A DNA stretch of 53,344 nucleotides from DATGLW01 sp035293965 (GTDB lineage: Bacteria > Actinomycetota > Acidimicrobiia > Acidimicrobiales > RAAP-2), in the NCBI GenBank assembly GCA_035293965.1, contig DATGLW010000103.1, forward strand, positions 1 through 53,344. The letters are read 5' to 3'. The translations under genes were made by a program, and so were the position numbers. Positions 25,791 to 36,253 of this stretch are shown piece by piece. The notes under the pieces were generated by a model that was given only the letters and a program-made list of their open reading frames with translations, was not told the origin of the DNA and did no database searches. The stretch's first letter is position 1, and each line of letters begins with the position of its first letter.

Positions 25791-26931
25791 GGCTGCTCCT
25801 CGGCGATCTCGTCGAGGAGCCGGGCAAACAGGTGCACCAGGCGGTCGTCGTCCACCCCGCTCTCGGCCAGGTAGTCGGCGAACAGCTCGTGCGCGCTGCG
25901 GCCGCGCCGCCGCGCCGCCGGCTGGGGAGCCTCCTCGGGCTTCTGGAGCCGGATGTCGACGGCGTTGGGGAGGGCTTCTTTGACCTCGGCGGCGAGCCCG
26001 GCGCGGCCCGGCTCGGTCACGACCACCCGGAGAAGGTCGTCGCCGACCGACGGCGCCATCGCCGCCAGGTCCGCAACGGTCCCCTCGAGGGTGCGCAGGC
26101 GCCTCGGCGACCGGAGCGCCAGCGCCTCGACCCGAGCGGGCTTGCCCGCCTCGACGTCGACGACCAGGACCTGTTTGGTGTCGGCCGTCTCGCCGAAGTC
26201 GAGCTGGATCGGCGAGCCGCAGTACCAGATGGGGGCAGCGCCCGGGAGCTGCTGGGCGCGGTGGAGGTGGCCGAGGGCCACATACTGGGCCGCCGGCGGG
26301 AAGGCAGTGGGGTCGACCCAGTAGTCCTCGATGGTCTGGGCGTCGCGCTCGCCGCCCCCGAGCACCCCGCCGCGCACCATGCCGTGGGCGACGACGACGT
26401 TGACCGTGCCCGCCGCGAAGCCGCCACACAGCGCCGCCATCACCGACCGGTAGCGCTCCGCGTAGGCGCCCGCGTTCTGGGCGGCGTCGTTGGCCATGAG
26501 CTCGGCTGCCCGCACGACGTGGCGCTGGGACACGAAGGGCAGGGAGGCGACCTGCGCCCGTTCCCCGCCGCGCGTCTCGAAGGTCACCACGCCGCCCTCC
26601 TCGGGGCGCCGCGGCCGGCCGAGGACCCGGACCCCGGCTGCGGCGGCGAGCGGGCCGAGCGCATCGAGCATGAGGGCGTTGTCGTGGTTGCCGGCGATCA
26701 CGATCACCTCGGCACCCGTGGCCCGCAGGCCGAGGACGGTCGACCACACGGCGGCCTGTGCCTCGGCGGGCGGTGCCGCCGACTCGAAGAGGTCGCCGGC
26801 CACGAGCACGAGGTCGACCTGGTGCTCGGCGGCGAGGGACACGATCTCGGCGAGGACGCAACGCTGCTCGTCGAGGCGGGGAACCCCCTTGAGCACCTTG
26901 CCCACGTGCCAGTCGCTCGTGTGCAGGATCC

Positions 26932-26935
<4 letters not shown>
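25787..26935 (-). CDS. sbcD: Exonuclease SbcCD subunit D (Mre11-like nuclease)
   Basis: A 382-residue metallophosphoesterase. LHTSDWHVGK gives metal ligands D and H; VLVAGDLFE, VIAGNHDN and VVVAHGMVRGG the next ligands; and ALGHLHRAQ (G-H-x-H) the last. All five phosphoesterase motifs are intact, so Mn-dependent nuclease activity is expected. The C-terminal 80 residues probably bind SbcC. GTG 26935 overlaps the HerA stop by 4 bp (GTGA). Confidence 0.95.
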
Positions 26936-28608
<1,673 letters not shown>

Positions 28609-28814
28609 CCGTGGGCCCCCTCGGCTGTCGAACCCGGCTGTCCACCTCGGCTGTCCACCTCGGTCGGCATCGGGTGCTGTTCTACACGGTGGCTGTGCAG
28701 GCAGGGCGAAGACCACGCCCCGGCGGGCCCGCAACCCCCTTGCGACCAGGGACGATCCCTGGCGGCACGGGCGCGGCCGGTTTGGGAGCCCGGCGCGCGG
28801 GGTACCCGGCCCTC

Positions 28815-29288
28815 ATGGCACACGCGCATCTCGCCACCATGCCCGAGCGGATCGCTACCGGCGCCTACATCGTGAGCTCAGGCCTCTCGAAGCTCCAGGC
28901 GGAGAAGGAGACCGCGGACGGCCTGCACTCCATGGCCGCGACCGTCTACCCGGTGCTCGAGAAGACCGAGCCGGCACGGTTCGCCAAGGGACTGGGCCTC
29001 GCAGAGACGGTGCTCGGCGGCGCCCTGCTCCTGCCCATGGTGGGCGACGGCGTGGCCGGCTTCGCGCTGGCCGCGTTCTCGGGCGGGTTGCTCGGCCTGT
29101 ACCTCAAGACTCCCGGCATGCGGCGCGAAGGCAGCCTGCGCCCGACGGAGCGGGGCACTCCCTTTGCCAAGGACGTGTGGCTCCTCGGCATCGGCCTCTC
29201 GCTCATGGTGAACGCCGCCCGCGCCCGCTCGTCGCGCCGCTCGGCGCGCCGACGCGCGAGGGCCGCCACTGCGGGCAGCCGGGCCTGA
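28815..29288 (+). CDS. Small DoxX-like membrane protein
   Basis: A 157-residue protein with a soluble start, three hydrophobic segments (GLAETVLGGALLLPMVG, GFALAAFSGGLLGLYL, WLLGIGLSLMVN) and a very basic Arg/Ala tail. It resembles DoxX-type membrane proteins loosely; function unknown. TACCCG sits 6 nt before ATG 28815 in the leaderless position but lacks the final T. Divergent from the HerA gene. Confidence 0.6.
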   Translation: MAHAHLATMPERIATGAYIVSSGLSKLQAEKETADGLHSMAATVYPVLEKTEPARFAKGLGLAETVLGGALLLPMVGDGVAGFALAAFSGGLLGLYLKTPGMRREGSLRPTERGTPFAKDVWLLGIGLSLMVNAARARSSRRSARRRARAATAGSRA

Positions 29289-29341
29289 CCGGGATCGGGC
29301 GCCCAGGGCCCTGACGGGCAGCACCAGCCGGGCGCCGGATT

Positions 29342-29977
29342 TCACGTGCCCGACTTCGACCACACCGAGCGCAGGTCCGCGACCGACAAGCGTGTCGCGA
29401 CGAAGGGCAGCGTGTGCTCGATCACCGCCTTGCCGTACTCGACCGGCACGCCCACGACCGCGTCGAGCGCGACGGCGACCCGGTAGCCGAGGCTGACGGC
29501 CTCCACCGACAGCCCGATGATGCCGACGTTGAGCGACACGCCGCAGGCGACGACCGTGCGGGTCCCCAGGCGCCGGAGCACCGCGTCGAGCTCGGTCCCG
29601 GTGAAGGGCGTGATGCCGTGGTGGCGCTCCACCACCAGGTCGGTCGGCTCCGGCCCGATGTCGACGACCAGCTCGGCGAAGCCCGGCCCCTCGCCTCCCC
29701 CGCCCGCCGCGCGGCGCTTGGCCATCGCCGCAGCTCCCGGGTAGTTCGGCGGCGCATCGGGCACCTTGTCCGGTCCTGCCGTACAGTGCACGACCGGTAC
29801 GCCCGCGCTGCGGGCAGCCCGCAGGAGCTCTCGAATGCTGGCGAACAGGCCGACGTCTTCGGCCGCCTGGCTGAGCGCCGGCAGGGCGCTCAGGTCGCCG
29901 ACGACCCCGCGCTGGACCTCCATCGTCAGCACCGCCGTGTGGGCAGGAGCGAACATCTCCTCGAAGTCGACCGGCAC
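29342..29977 (-). CDS. Cysteine hydrolase (isochorismatase family)
   Basis: A 211-residue isochorismatase-fold hydrolase. AVLTMEVQRGVVGD carries the first catalytic acid region (Glu replaces the usual Asp in D-x-Q), VVERHHGITPFTGTELD the Lys region (here His), and VVACGVSLNVGIIG the nucleophile Cys. The family cleaves amides, isochorismate or nicotinamide. Replacement of the triad Asp by Glu (MEVQ) and of Lys by His makes the activity unclear. GTG 29977 is preceded by AGGAGGAG. Confidence 0.8.
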   Translation of the reverse strand: MPVDFEEMFAPAHTAVLTMEVQRGVVGDLSALPALSQAAEDVGLFASIRELLRAARSAGVPVVHCTAGPDKVPDAPPNYPGAAAMAKRRAAGGGGEGPGFAELVVDIGPEPTDLVVERHHGITPFTGTELDAVLRRLGTRTVVACGVSLNVGIIGLSVEAVSLGYRVAVALDAVVGVPVEYGKAVIEHTLPFVATRLSVADLRSVWSKSGT

Positions 29978-30139
29978 GGCACTCCTCCTGTCGTGATCTG
30001 GCTCAGCTGGCCCCTGGCCCGCCTCTCGGCCCCCGACGGACGCTACAGGCTGCCCGGCACTCGCCCGCTGCGCAGGCACGGCGCCGTCCGGCCGGCGCCG
30101 TGCGCAAGCCCGACGCAGGAAACCCGCAGGACGCTCACG

Positions 30140-33100
30140 TCACGAGCATCCGCTCGTGCTCCCGCAGCTGACGCACACGTAGCACGAGCCGGCTCGCTGC
30201 ATCACGTCGCCGCAGCTGTAGCAGTACGGCGCGTCGCGCTGCTCGGCCCGGGCGAGAGGTGCGGTGCCGGCCGAGGTGGATGCGGGCGGCATGCAGGGCG
30301 TGGCCGGGCCGCTCTGCCACGGGCTGCCGCCGGCGGCGGGGGCGGCGTCGACGATCCCCACCGAGGGCGTCGCGCTCTCCTCCACGCCGGGCAGGGTCGG
30401 CTGGGTCCGCTCGGCCGTCGACAGCACCCCCAGCTCGGCCCGCTCCTCGAAGCTGAGGTAGTCGAGCGCGAGGCGGCGGAAGATGTAGTCGACCAGGCTC
30501 GTGGCGATCCGCAGGTCGGCGTCGTCGGTGATCCCCGCCGGCTCGAAGCGCATGTTCGAGTACTTCCGGACGTAGGTGGCGAGCGGCACGCCGTGCTGGA
30601 GCCCGAGGCTGATCGAGATCGAGAAGGCATCCATGATGCCCGCCAGGGTGGAGCCCTGCTTGGAGACCTTGATGAACACCTCGCCCGGCCGGCCGTCCTC
30701 GTACTCCCCGACGGTCACGTACCCCTCGCAGTCCGCCACACGGAAGGCGAAGGTGTTCGACCGCCGGCGCCTCGGCAGCCGCTCGCGGACGGCGCCCACC
30801 ACCACGGACTCTGGGGTACGTCCCCGCTCGGCGGCGAGCGCTGCCTCGAGCTCGGCGATCCTGGCCGCGAGCTCGCGGTTCCTCGCCTCGGCAACCGAGC
30901 CCGGCGGAGCCGTGTCACCGCCCTCGATCGCCGCACCCTCCTTGCGCGTGGTCGACAGGGGCTGGGCCACCTTGCAGTTGTCGCGGTAGATCGCGATGGC
31001 CTTCACCCCGAGCTTCCAGGCGTCGATGTGCAGCTGCTCGATCTCTTCGACGGTGGCCTCCTCGGGCATGTTGACCGTGTTGTGGTTGACGATGCCGTTG
31101 CCGACGAACGCCTGGGTGGCGGGCACCGACAGGTCGTAGACCTCGCGGACACCGGCATCCTCGTTGGCCACGACCGGGCTGAAGTGCAGGCCGTCGTCGA
31201 GCACGGCTCGCAGCCACGCCGGCAGCACGACGCCCTCGAGGGCGGCGACCCGCTCGAGGCTTTGCCGGGCCACGCGCCCGGTGCGCAGCCCAAGCAGGAA
31301 CCCGAACGCCCCGCGGTGCTCCTCGGGCACGAGCGCGTGCAGGTCGGCCCCGCTCAGCCCCGGCACCACGTCCGCCGGGCTCGGTGCCGGCGGCTGGTCG
31401 AGCAGGCGCCTGGCCACGACCGCCTTGTCCTCTTCGACGAAGGGCACGAGGCGCGCCAGCTCCTGGGCGTGGGGTCCAGCTGCGTACACCATGTCGCACG
31501 CCACGGCGGGCCGGGGGTCGTGCGTCCCCACCCTGCCGTGGACGATGCCGAGGTTGGTGAGCACCACCTGCAGGTCGTCGAGCAGGCCTGGCGACCCGAG
31601 GCTCAGCGACCACGTCGCCGCGGCGCCCGCCGTCACCTCGGCGCAGAGGGTGAGGCCCCGCAGGAAGGCGAGGACGTGGGCCCGGGGGGATCGGAGCACC
31701 GCGTCGGGGATCCGCCGCTCCGGCGCCTCCACCGCGCACCCGAGCACCTGGAGCAGCGCCACGACCTCCTCCGAGCGCACCTCGACGAACGGGCGGCCCT
31801 CCGCCGGGCACCCAGAGACGGCGACGGCTCCGAAGGCCCGCCGGACCGCCTCGGCCACGGCGCGCCGCGCGCCCTCGTCGGCATGGGCGATCCGCACCGA
31901 CCCGGTGGCCCGGCACAGGGAGCCTTGGGCGGCGTAGGCGCCGAGGAAGAAGGCGAGGTCCTCGCTCATCTCGCGCGGGACCCGCACCCCCCCGCTGCCG
32001 TCAGATGGGACCGGCGCGGCCTCGATCCTGGCCGGCAGCGCGGCCCAGACGTCGGCACCGAAGCGGAGCGCCACCTCGTCGCCCACCTCGAGCTCGTCGA
32101 GGCGCTTCCAGGCGAGCCCGCCGTCCTGCGCGACGAGCAGGCGGTGGTTGGGCGTGCCCGTGACGGACTGGCCCGAGCGCAGCACGACCCGGCGCACCCG
32201 GCGGCGCCCGCCGAAGTAGAAGGCGTCGGTCTTCTGCGGCCCGCCGAGCGAGGCCACGAGCATGCGCTCCTCGCGGAAGGTGTCCGGCCGCTCACCCTCG
32301 TAGAGGTGACCGATCCGGACCAGCCCATCCTCGCTCGGCACCAGCGTGCCGCCGGTGACGCACTTGGAGATCGCGCCGCTGATGAAAGGCTGGACGGCGC
32401 CCATCATGCGGACGTGGCCGGTGTAGTGGATCGTGTTGTCGCCCATCGAGCAGGCGAACACCGCCAGGTGCCCGGCCTCGAGGTGCGGCGCCCCCACGAT
32501 GGTCTTGTGCTCGTCGATGTAGCCGACGATGTCCTCGACCTGCTCAGGCGAGTAGCCGAGCTGGCGCAGCGCGCGAGGCACCGTCTGGTTGACGATCGAC
32601 ATGGTGCCGCCGCCCACCAGCTTCTTGGTCTTCACGAGGCTGAGGTCCGGCTCGACGCCCGTGGTGTCGCAGTCCATGAGCAACCCGATCGTGCCGGTCG
32701 GTGCGAGGACGGAAGCCTGCGAATTGCGCACCCCGTAGCGGCTGGCCAGCTCCACGGCTTCGTCCCACGCCTCCTGGGCAGCGGAGAGCAGCTCGGTCGG
32801 CACCCGGTCCTCGTCGATCTCGGCCGCCGCCGCCTGGTGCTTGCGCAGCACGCGCAGCATGGGCTCGGCGTTGTCGTGGAAGCCCGCGAACGGGCCCATG
32901 CGGGCCGCGGTGCGCGCCGAGGTGGCGTAGGCGTGCCCGGTCATGAGCGCCGTGATGGCAGCCGCCCAGGCCCGGCCCTCGTCGGAGTCGTAGGGCAGGC
33001 CGTTGGCCATCAACAGCGCGCCCAGGTTCGCGTAGCCGATGCCGAGCTCGCGGAAGCGCCGCGACGTCTCTGCGATCGCCTCGGTCGGGTAGTCGGCGTT

Positions 33101-35512
33101 GCCCACGAGGATCTCCTGGCCCGTGAAGACCACCTCGACGGCTGCCTTGAACCCGTCGACGTCGAAGCTCCCGTCCTCACGCAGGAACTTCAGCAAGTTC
33201 AGGCTGGCCAGGTTGCAAGCCGAGTTGTCGAGGTGGAGGTACTCGGAACAGTTCCGGACCACCACGCCGTCCACCACGTAGGAGTGGTTGCGCGGCTCGG
33301 AGAGGTTGTACGTCAGCTCGACGCCGTCGTCGGCGCGCTCGACGACGCGGGCAGTGCGGCGCGCCGGGTCGGTTCCTCGCGGCCCGTCGACCACGAGGTC
33401 GCGCAGCAGCGCTGCCTTGGGGCGCGACCGGAAGCCGATGTGCCGCGCGAACGCGAGGACCGACCCGGAGGTGATGAGCAGCGAGTAGGGAGCAGATCGG
33501 CCGCGGGCCACGGTCACCGCGGCCGTGCGCGTGTCGCCAGCGTGTCCCTCCTCGAACGCCGAGGCGCTCCGGTCGACGCGGCTCGCGATGCCGAAGGTGG
33601 CGAGGAGCCGCTGCACCCCGAGGACCAGCTCCTTGGAGCTCGAGTCCAAGCCGACGTACCCGTCGTCGCCCGCGATCACGGCACGGCCGCCGGCGTCGAA
33701 GAGGCCCTGGAGGAAGGAGGCCACGATGTGGTCCGGTGCCCGCTCGACGGCCCAGGGCACGGCCTGGTTCGGTCCGCGAACCGCCTTGATCCCGAGGGCC
33801 TCGAGGTAGCGAACGAATGCTCGCCGTGTCACGCGCAGCTCCGCCGTGCCGTCGGGCTGCTCCGACAGCTTCGGCATGCGGCCGCCGTTGACCCACTCGA
33901 CGAGCCCGGCGTGCATCGGGAGGATCTCGTCGCGGTCCTCGGGGCTGGCGTAGGCGGCCGACACCACCGAGCCCGAGATGCTGCCGTCACCCACGAGCCA
34001 CCCCAGGTAGTGCGCGAGCTCCGGCGTCCATTCCTCGGGCAGCCGGAGCGGGAGGTCGTGCTCGCCCTTGGTCCGGTAGTCGTCGGGGTCTGCGGACACG
34101 GGCACGCACGGATCGGCGTTCGCCGCCGGAGCGGGCAGGTCCAGCAGCTTGACCTCGTCGTCGGCAGTCAGCTCCCGGGCCTCGACGAAGCCGCGATTGA
34201 CCGTGAAGATCCTGTGCCCCGGGGTGCAGCGCAGCTCCATGCCGTTGTCGAAGCGGAGCCGGAGGATGTCGTTGTAACCGGTGATCATGAAGGCATCGGG
34301 CGACGTGAGCTCGACCCGCTCCGCCGGCGCATCGGGATTGGTGGCGTCGTGCGTGTAGACCGCGAAGGTCTCCCCCCGGTTCACCCGGTCGAACAGCTCG
34401 GCGAAGGGGATGAGCCCCTGGTCGGTGTGCACCTTGGCGTCGCCGGGGAAGCACGGGTTGCTGCCGTTGATGCGGCCCGTGTTGGGCGCCGTGTGCCAGG
34501 CGTTGATGGTCGTGTCGTACTGCAGCCCGGGATCGGCGCACTCCCACGCGGCATGGGCGATCTGGCGGAACAGGTCGCGGGCCGGCACCGTCCGGATGAC
34601 ACGCCCGTCGGTGCGGGCAACGAGGTCCCAGTCACGCCCCTCGAGCACTGCCTCCATGAACTCGTCGGTCACCCGGACGGAGTTGTTGGCGTTCTGGTAC
34701 TGCATCGAGTAGCTGTCGGCGCCATCGAGGTCCATGTCGAAACCGGCGTCGCGCAGCACCCTGGCCTTGCGCTCCTCGATCGCCTTGCACCAGATGAAGT
34801 CCTCGATGTCGGGGTGGTCGGCGTCCAAGATGACCATCTTGGCGGCGCGTCGGGTCTTGCCGCCCGACTTGATCGTGCCGGCCGAGGCGTCGGCGCCGCG
34901 CATGAAGCTGACGGGGCCCGACGCCGTGCCGCCGCCCTTGAGCAGCTCGTGGGAGGAGCGGATGCGCGACAGGTTCACGCCAGCCCCCGACCCGCCCTTG
35001 AAGATGAGGCCCTCTTCCGTGTACCAGTTGAGGATCGAGTCCATCGAGTCGTCGACGGACAGGATGAAGCACGCCGAGGCCTGCTGGGGGACACCGGCCA
35101 CGCCGATGTTGAACCACACGGGCGAGTTGAAGGCGGCCTTCTGGTGGACGATGAGGTGCTTCAGCTCGTCGCTGAAGATCCGTGCCTCCTCGGCATCGGC
35201 GAAGTAGCCGTCGCGCAATCCCCAGGTGGTGATGGTGTCGACCACCCGGTCGGCAACCTGCTTGAGGGACCACTCGCGCTCGGGCGTGCCGAGGGTCCCC
35301 CGGAAGTACTTCTGGGCGAGGATGTTGGTGGCATTGAGGCTCCAGGCCTCGGGCACCTCCACGCCCCGCTGCTCGAAGGCCACGCTGCCGTCGCGAAAGT
35401 TGGTGATCCGTGCGTCGCGGCGCTCCCAGCGCACCTCGTCGTAGGGGTGCACGCCCTCGGTGGTGAAGTGCCGCCGGATGCCGATCTCAGCTCGCTCGGG
35501 TGCGATGGCCAT
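30140..35512 (-). CDS. nrdJ: Class II (adenosylcobalamin-dependent) ribonucleotide reductase NrdJ with two inteins
   Basis: A 1,790-residue precursor. Extein parts are residues 1-353, 755-1050 and 1479-1790 (961 residues after splicing). They contain QASACFILSVDDS (first redox Cys), NP-CSEYLHLDNSAC (radical Cys with N-x-C-x-E, and the second redox Cys 11 residues later) and ASVLAPTGTIGLLMDCD. FISGAISK-TVNMPEEAT follows, and the C-terminal Cys-rich tail is YCYSCGDVMQRAGSCYVCVSCG. The enzyme reduces ribonucleotides with a B12-generated thiyl radical and needs no oxygen. ATG 35512 has GAGGAG about 11 nt upstream. Two NrdR boxes lie upstream. Both inteins must splice for an active enzyme. Confidence 0.95.
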   Translation of the reverse strand: MAIAPERAEIGIRRHFTTEGVHPYDEVRWERRDARITNFRDGSVAFEQRGVEVPEAWSLNATNILAQKYFRGTLGTPEREWSLKQVADRVVDTITTWGLRDGYFADAEEARIFSDELKHLIVHQKAAFNSPVWFNIGVAGVPQQASACFILSVDDSMDSILNWYTEEGLIFKGGSGAGVNLSRIRSSHELLKGGGTASGPVSFMRGADASAGTIKSGGKTRRAAKMVILDADHPDIEDFIWCKAIEERKARVLRDAGFDMDLDGADSYSMQYQNANNSVRVTDEFMEAVLEGRDWDLVARTDGRVIRTVPARDLFRQIAHAAWECADPGLQYDTTINAWHTAPNTGRINGSNPCFPGDAKVHTDQGLIPFAELFDRVNRGETFAVYTHDATNPDAPAERVELTSPDAFMITGYNDILRLRFDNGMELRCTPGHRIFTVNRGFVEARELTADDEVKLLDLPAPAANADPCVPVSADPDDYRTKGEHDLPLRLPEEWTPELAHYLGWLVGDGSISGSVVSAAYASPEDRDEILPMHAGLVEWVNGGRMPKLSEQPDGTAELRVTRRAFVRYLEALGIKAVRGPNQAVPWAVERAPDHIVASFLQGLFDAGGRAVIAGDDGYVGLDSSSKELVLGVQRLLATFGIASRVDRSASAFEEGHAGDTRTAAVTVARGRSAPYSLLITSGSVLAFARHIGFRSRPKAALLRDLVVDGPRGTDPARRTARVVERADDGVELTYNLSEPRNHSYVVDGVVVRNCSEYLHLDNSACNLASLNLLKFLREDGSFDVDGFKAAVEVVFTGQEILVGNADYPTEAIAETSRRFRELGIGYANLGALLMANGLPYDSDEGRAWAAAITALMTGHAYATSARTAARMGPFAGFHDNAEPMLRVLRKHQAAAAEIDEDRVPTELLSAAQEAWDEAVELASRYGVRNSQASVLAPTGTIGLLMDCDTTGVEPDLSLVKTKKLVGGGTMSIVNQTVPRALRQLGYSPEQVEDIVGYIDEHKTIVGAPHLEAGHLAVFACSMGDNTIHYTGHVRMMGAVQPFISGAISKCVTGGTLVPSEDGLVRIGHLYEGERPDTFREERMLVASLGGPQKTDAFYFGGRRRVRRVVLRSGQSVTGTPNHRLLVAQDGGLAWKRLDELEVGDEVALRFGADVWAALPARIEAAPVPSDGSGGVRVPREMSEDLAFFLGAYAAQGSLCRATGSVRIAHADEGARRAVAEAVRRAFGAVAVSGCPAEGRPFVEVRSEEVVALLQVLGCAVEAPERRIPDAVLRSPRAHVLAFLRGLTLCAEVTAGAAATWSLSLGSPGLLDDLQVVLTNLGIVHGRVGTHDPRPAVACDMVYAAGPHAQELARLVPFVEEDKAVVARRLLDQPPAPSPADVVPGLSGADLHALVPEEHRGAFGFLLGLRTGRVARQSLERVAALEGVVLPAWLRAVLDDGLHFSPVVANEDAGVREVYDLSVPATQAFVGNGIVNHNTVNMPEEATVEEIEQLHIDAWKLGVKAIAIYRDNCKVAQPLSTTRKEGAAIEGGDTAPPGSVAEARNRELAARIAELEAALAAERGRTPESVVVGAVRERLPRRRRSNTFAFRVADCEGYVTVGEYEDGRPGEVFIKVSKQGSTLAGIMDAFSISISLGLQHGVPLATYVRKYSNMRFEPAGITDDADLRIATSLVDYIFRRLALDYLSFEERAELGVLSTAERTQPTLPGVEESATPSVGIVDAAPAAGGSPWQSGPATPCMPPASTSAGTAPLARAEQRDAPYCYSCGDVMQRAGSCYVCVSCGSTSGCS
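31079..32362 (-). other. Intein 2 of NrdJ (428 residues), after GAISK and before TVNMP
   Basis: Starts with Cys (CVTGGTLV), contains TPNHRLLVAQDGGLAWKRLDEL (block B region, with a T-x-x-H-type His) and ends GIVNHN before extein Thr. A central part, LAFFLGAYAAQGS and LAFLRGLTLCAEVTAG, lines up with LAGLIDADG motifs but lacks the acidic metal ligands, so the homing endonuclease is probably dead. The 'Asn-His-Asn' end and +1 Thr fit a standard splicing pathway. Confidence 0.88.
33251..34453 (-). other. Intein 1 of NrdJ (401 residues), directly before the catalytic cysteine
   Basis: Begins CFPGDAKVHTDQG (A block), has CTPGHRIFTVNRG (B block, T-x-x-H type), and ends SYVVDGVVVRN before extein Cys. 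The middle is a LAGLIDADG endonuclease: LGWLVGDGS (motif 1) and LQGLFDAGG (motif 2, second acidic residue changed to Gly). The penultimate residue is Arg, not the usual His, a known but less common variant. The +1 residue is the thiyl-radical Cys of the enzyme. Confidence 0.92.
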
Positions 35513-35607
35513 GTGTCGCTGCGCTCCTCTGGTCGTTGCGGTGCTCCGGCCCCTGCCGAGGCAGCCGCGCCGCTGGCTGGCGTCCCTGGGTCCTTGTACA
35601 CGACGAA

Positions 35608-35623
35608 CCACAAGATGTTGTGG
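35608..35623. promoter_or_regulatory. NrdR box 1 upstream of nrdJ
   Basis: CCACAAGATGTTGTGG, the core of an 18-bp perfect palindrome with 7-bp arms (35607-35624). It matches 13 of 16 positions of the classical NrdR box pattern ACACwATATATwGTGT. NrdR is the ATP/dATP-sensing zinc repressor of ribonucleotide reductase genes. Confidence 0.8.
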
Positions 35624-35638
35624 TCTGTCCCCCTCCGG

Positions 35639-35654
35639 ACACAAGATACCGTGG
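35639..35654. promoter_or_regulatory. NrdR box 2 upstream of nrdJ
   Basis: ACACAAGATACCGTGG, a weaker box with its centre 31 bp from box 1, i.e. three helical turns, the usual arrangement for cooperative NrdR binding. TATCTT on the minus strand (35643-35648) lies inside it and could be the -10 of nrdJ, so binding would block transcription. Confidence 0.72.
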
Positions 35655-35697
35655 CATTACACCACTGTAGTTACGGCGCTGTCAATGCTCTTTGCCC

Positions 35698-35749
35698 GGG
35701 TGATGGTCTGCACCTGGGTGATGGTCTGCACCCGGGTGATGGCGGGGTG
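35698..35749. repeat. 18-bp tandem repeat upstream of nrdJ
   Basis: GGGTGATGGTCTGCACCT at 35698-35715, repeated with one change at 35716-35733, with a partial third copy (GGGTGATGG) after it. Likely replication slippage; a regulatory role is not shown. Confidence 0.75.
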
Positions 35750-35816
35750 CAGGCAGAGGGCAGGCGCCCGAGCACGCGTCAGGGAGGTCCGGGAGTGCGG
35801 CGCCGATCCCCGCCGC

Positions 35817-36080
35817 TCAGCCTCCGGCGAGCTCCTGGCGGGCGACGGGGCGGACCTCCTCCACGAGGGTGCCGTCCACCTCGTGGATCTCGCTCACCAG
35901 GAGGTCGAGCAGGTGGGCGCCAGCGAGCTCCACCACGAACTCGTCCACCGCCCGCCCGCCGGTGCGGTCGAGGATGTCGACGGCCACGATGTCGCCGCCC
36001 ACGGCCCCGATGCGGCTGGCGACCTGCCCGAGCGCGCCCGGGCGGTCGGGCAACCAGACACGGACGACGTAGCTGGTCAC
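35817..36080 (-). CDS. ACT-domain protein
   Basis: An 87-residue protein consisting of one ACT domain: VVRVWLPDRPGALGQVASRIGAVGGDIVAVDI with the characteristic D-R-P-G-x-L-G turn. ACT domains bind amino acids and regulate metabolic enzymes. A stand-alone ACT domain could modulate an amino-acid enzyme; the adjacent aminotransferase is a candidate, but this is context only. GTG 36080 has TACCCT 6 nt upstream, so it is probably leaderless. Confidence 0.8.
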   Translation of the reverse strand: MTSYVVRVWLPDRPGALGQVASRIGAVGGDIVAVDILDRTGGRAVDEFVVELAGAHLLDLLVSEIHEVDGTLVEEVRPVARQELAGG

Positions 36081-36086
36081 CCCTCC

Positions 36087-36092
36087 AGGGTA
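36087..36092 (-). promoter_or_regulatory. -10 element, leaderless promoter of the ACT-domain gene
   Basis: TACCCT on the minus strand, 6 nt before GTG 36080. Confidence 0.6.
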
Positions 36093-36253
36093 CGCCGGCT
36101 CGGTGAACGCCCGGTTTCGTGCCCGTTACGCGACGGGCGATGCCCCCGCACCGGCTGGGGCGCCACCCAGGCCACCGTGCCGGGGTGCCGGCGGCTGCCG
36201 GCGTGGCGCCGCGGTGCCTCCCGGCGGCGGCAGTGCCCGGTGCCCTTGGACCA

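Larger units (their letters stand above)
35513..35816. other. 304-bp region between nrdJ and the ACT-domain gene
   Basis: Contains the two NrdR boxes and, further upstream, an 18-bp tandem repeat. I looked for a cobalamin riboswitch, expected for a B12 enzyme, and saw none. Confidence 0.6.

Noticed and set aside
35513..35816. Cobalamin riboswitch before the B12-dependent reductase
   Set aside because: None of the conserved B12-box blocks is visible; the region is explained by NrdR boxes and an 18-bp tandem repeat.
29414..36106. Very long plus-strand open frame over the nrdJ region
   Set aside because: It is the antisense shadow of nrdJ, the isochorismatase gene and neighbours in GC-rich DNA; it has no known motifs and nrdJ on the other strand has full catalytic motifs.
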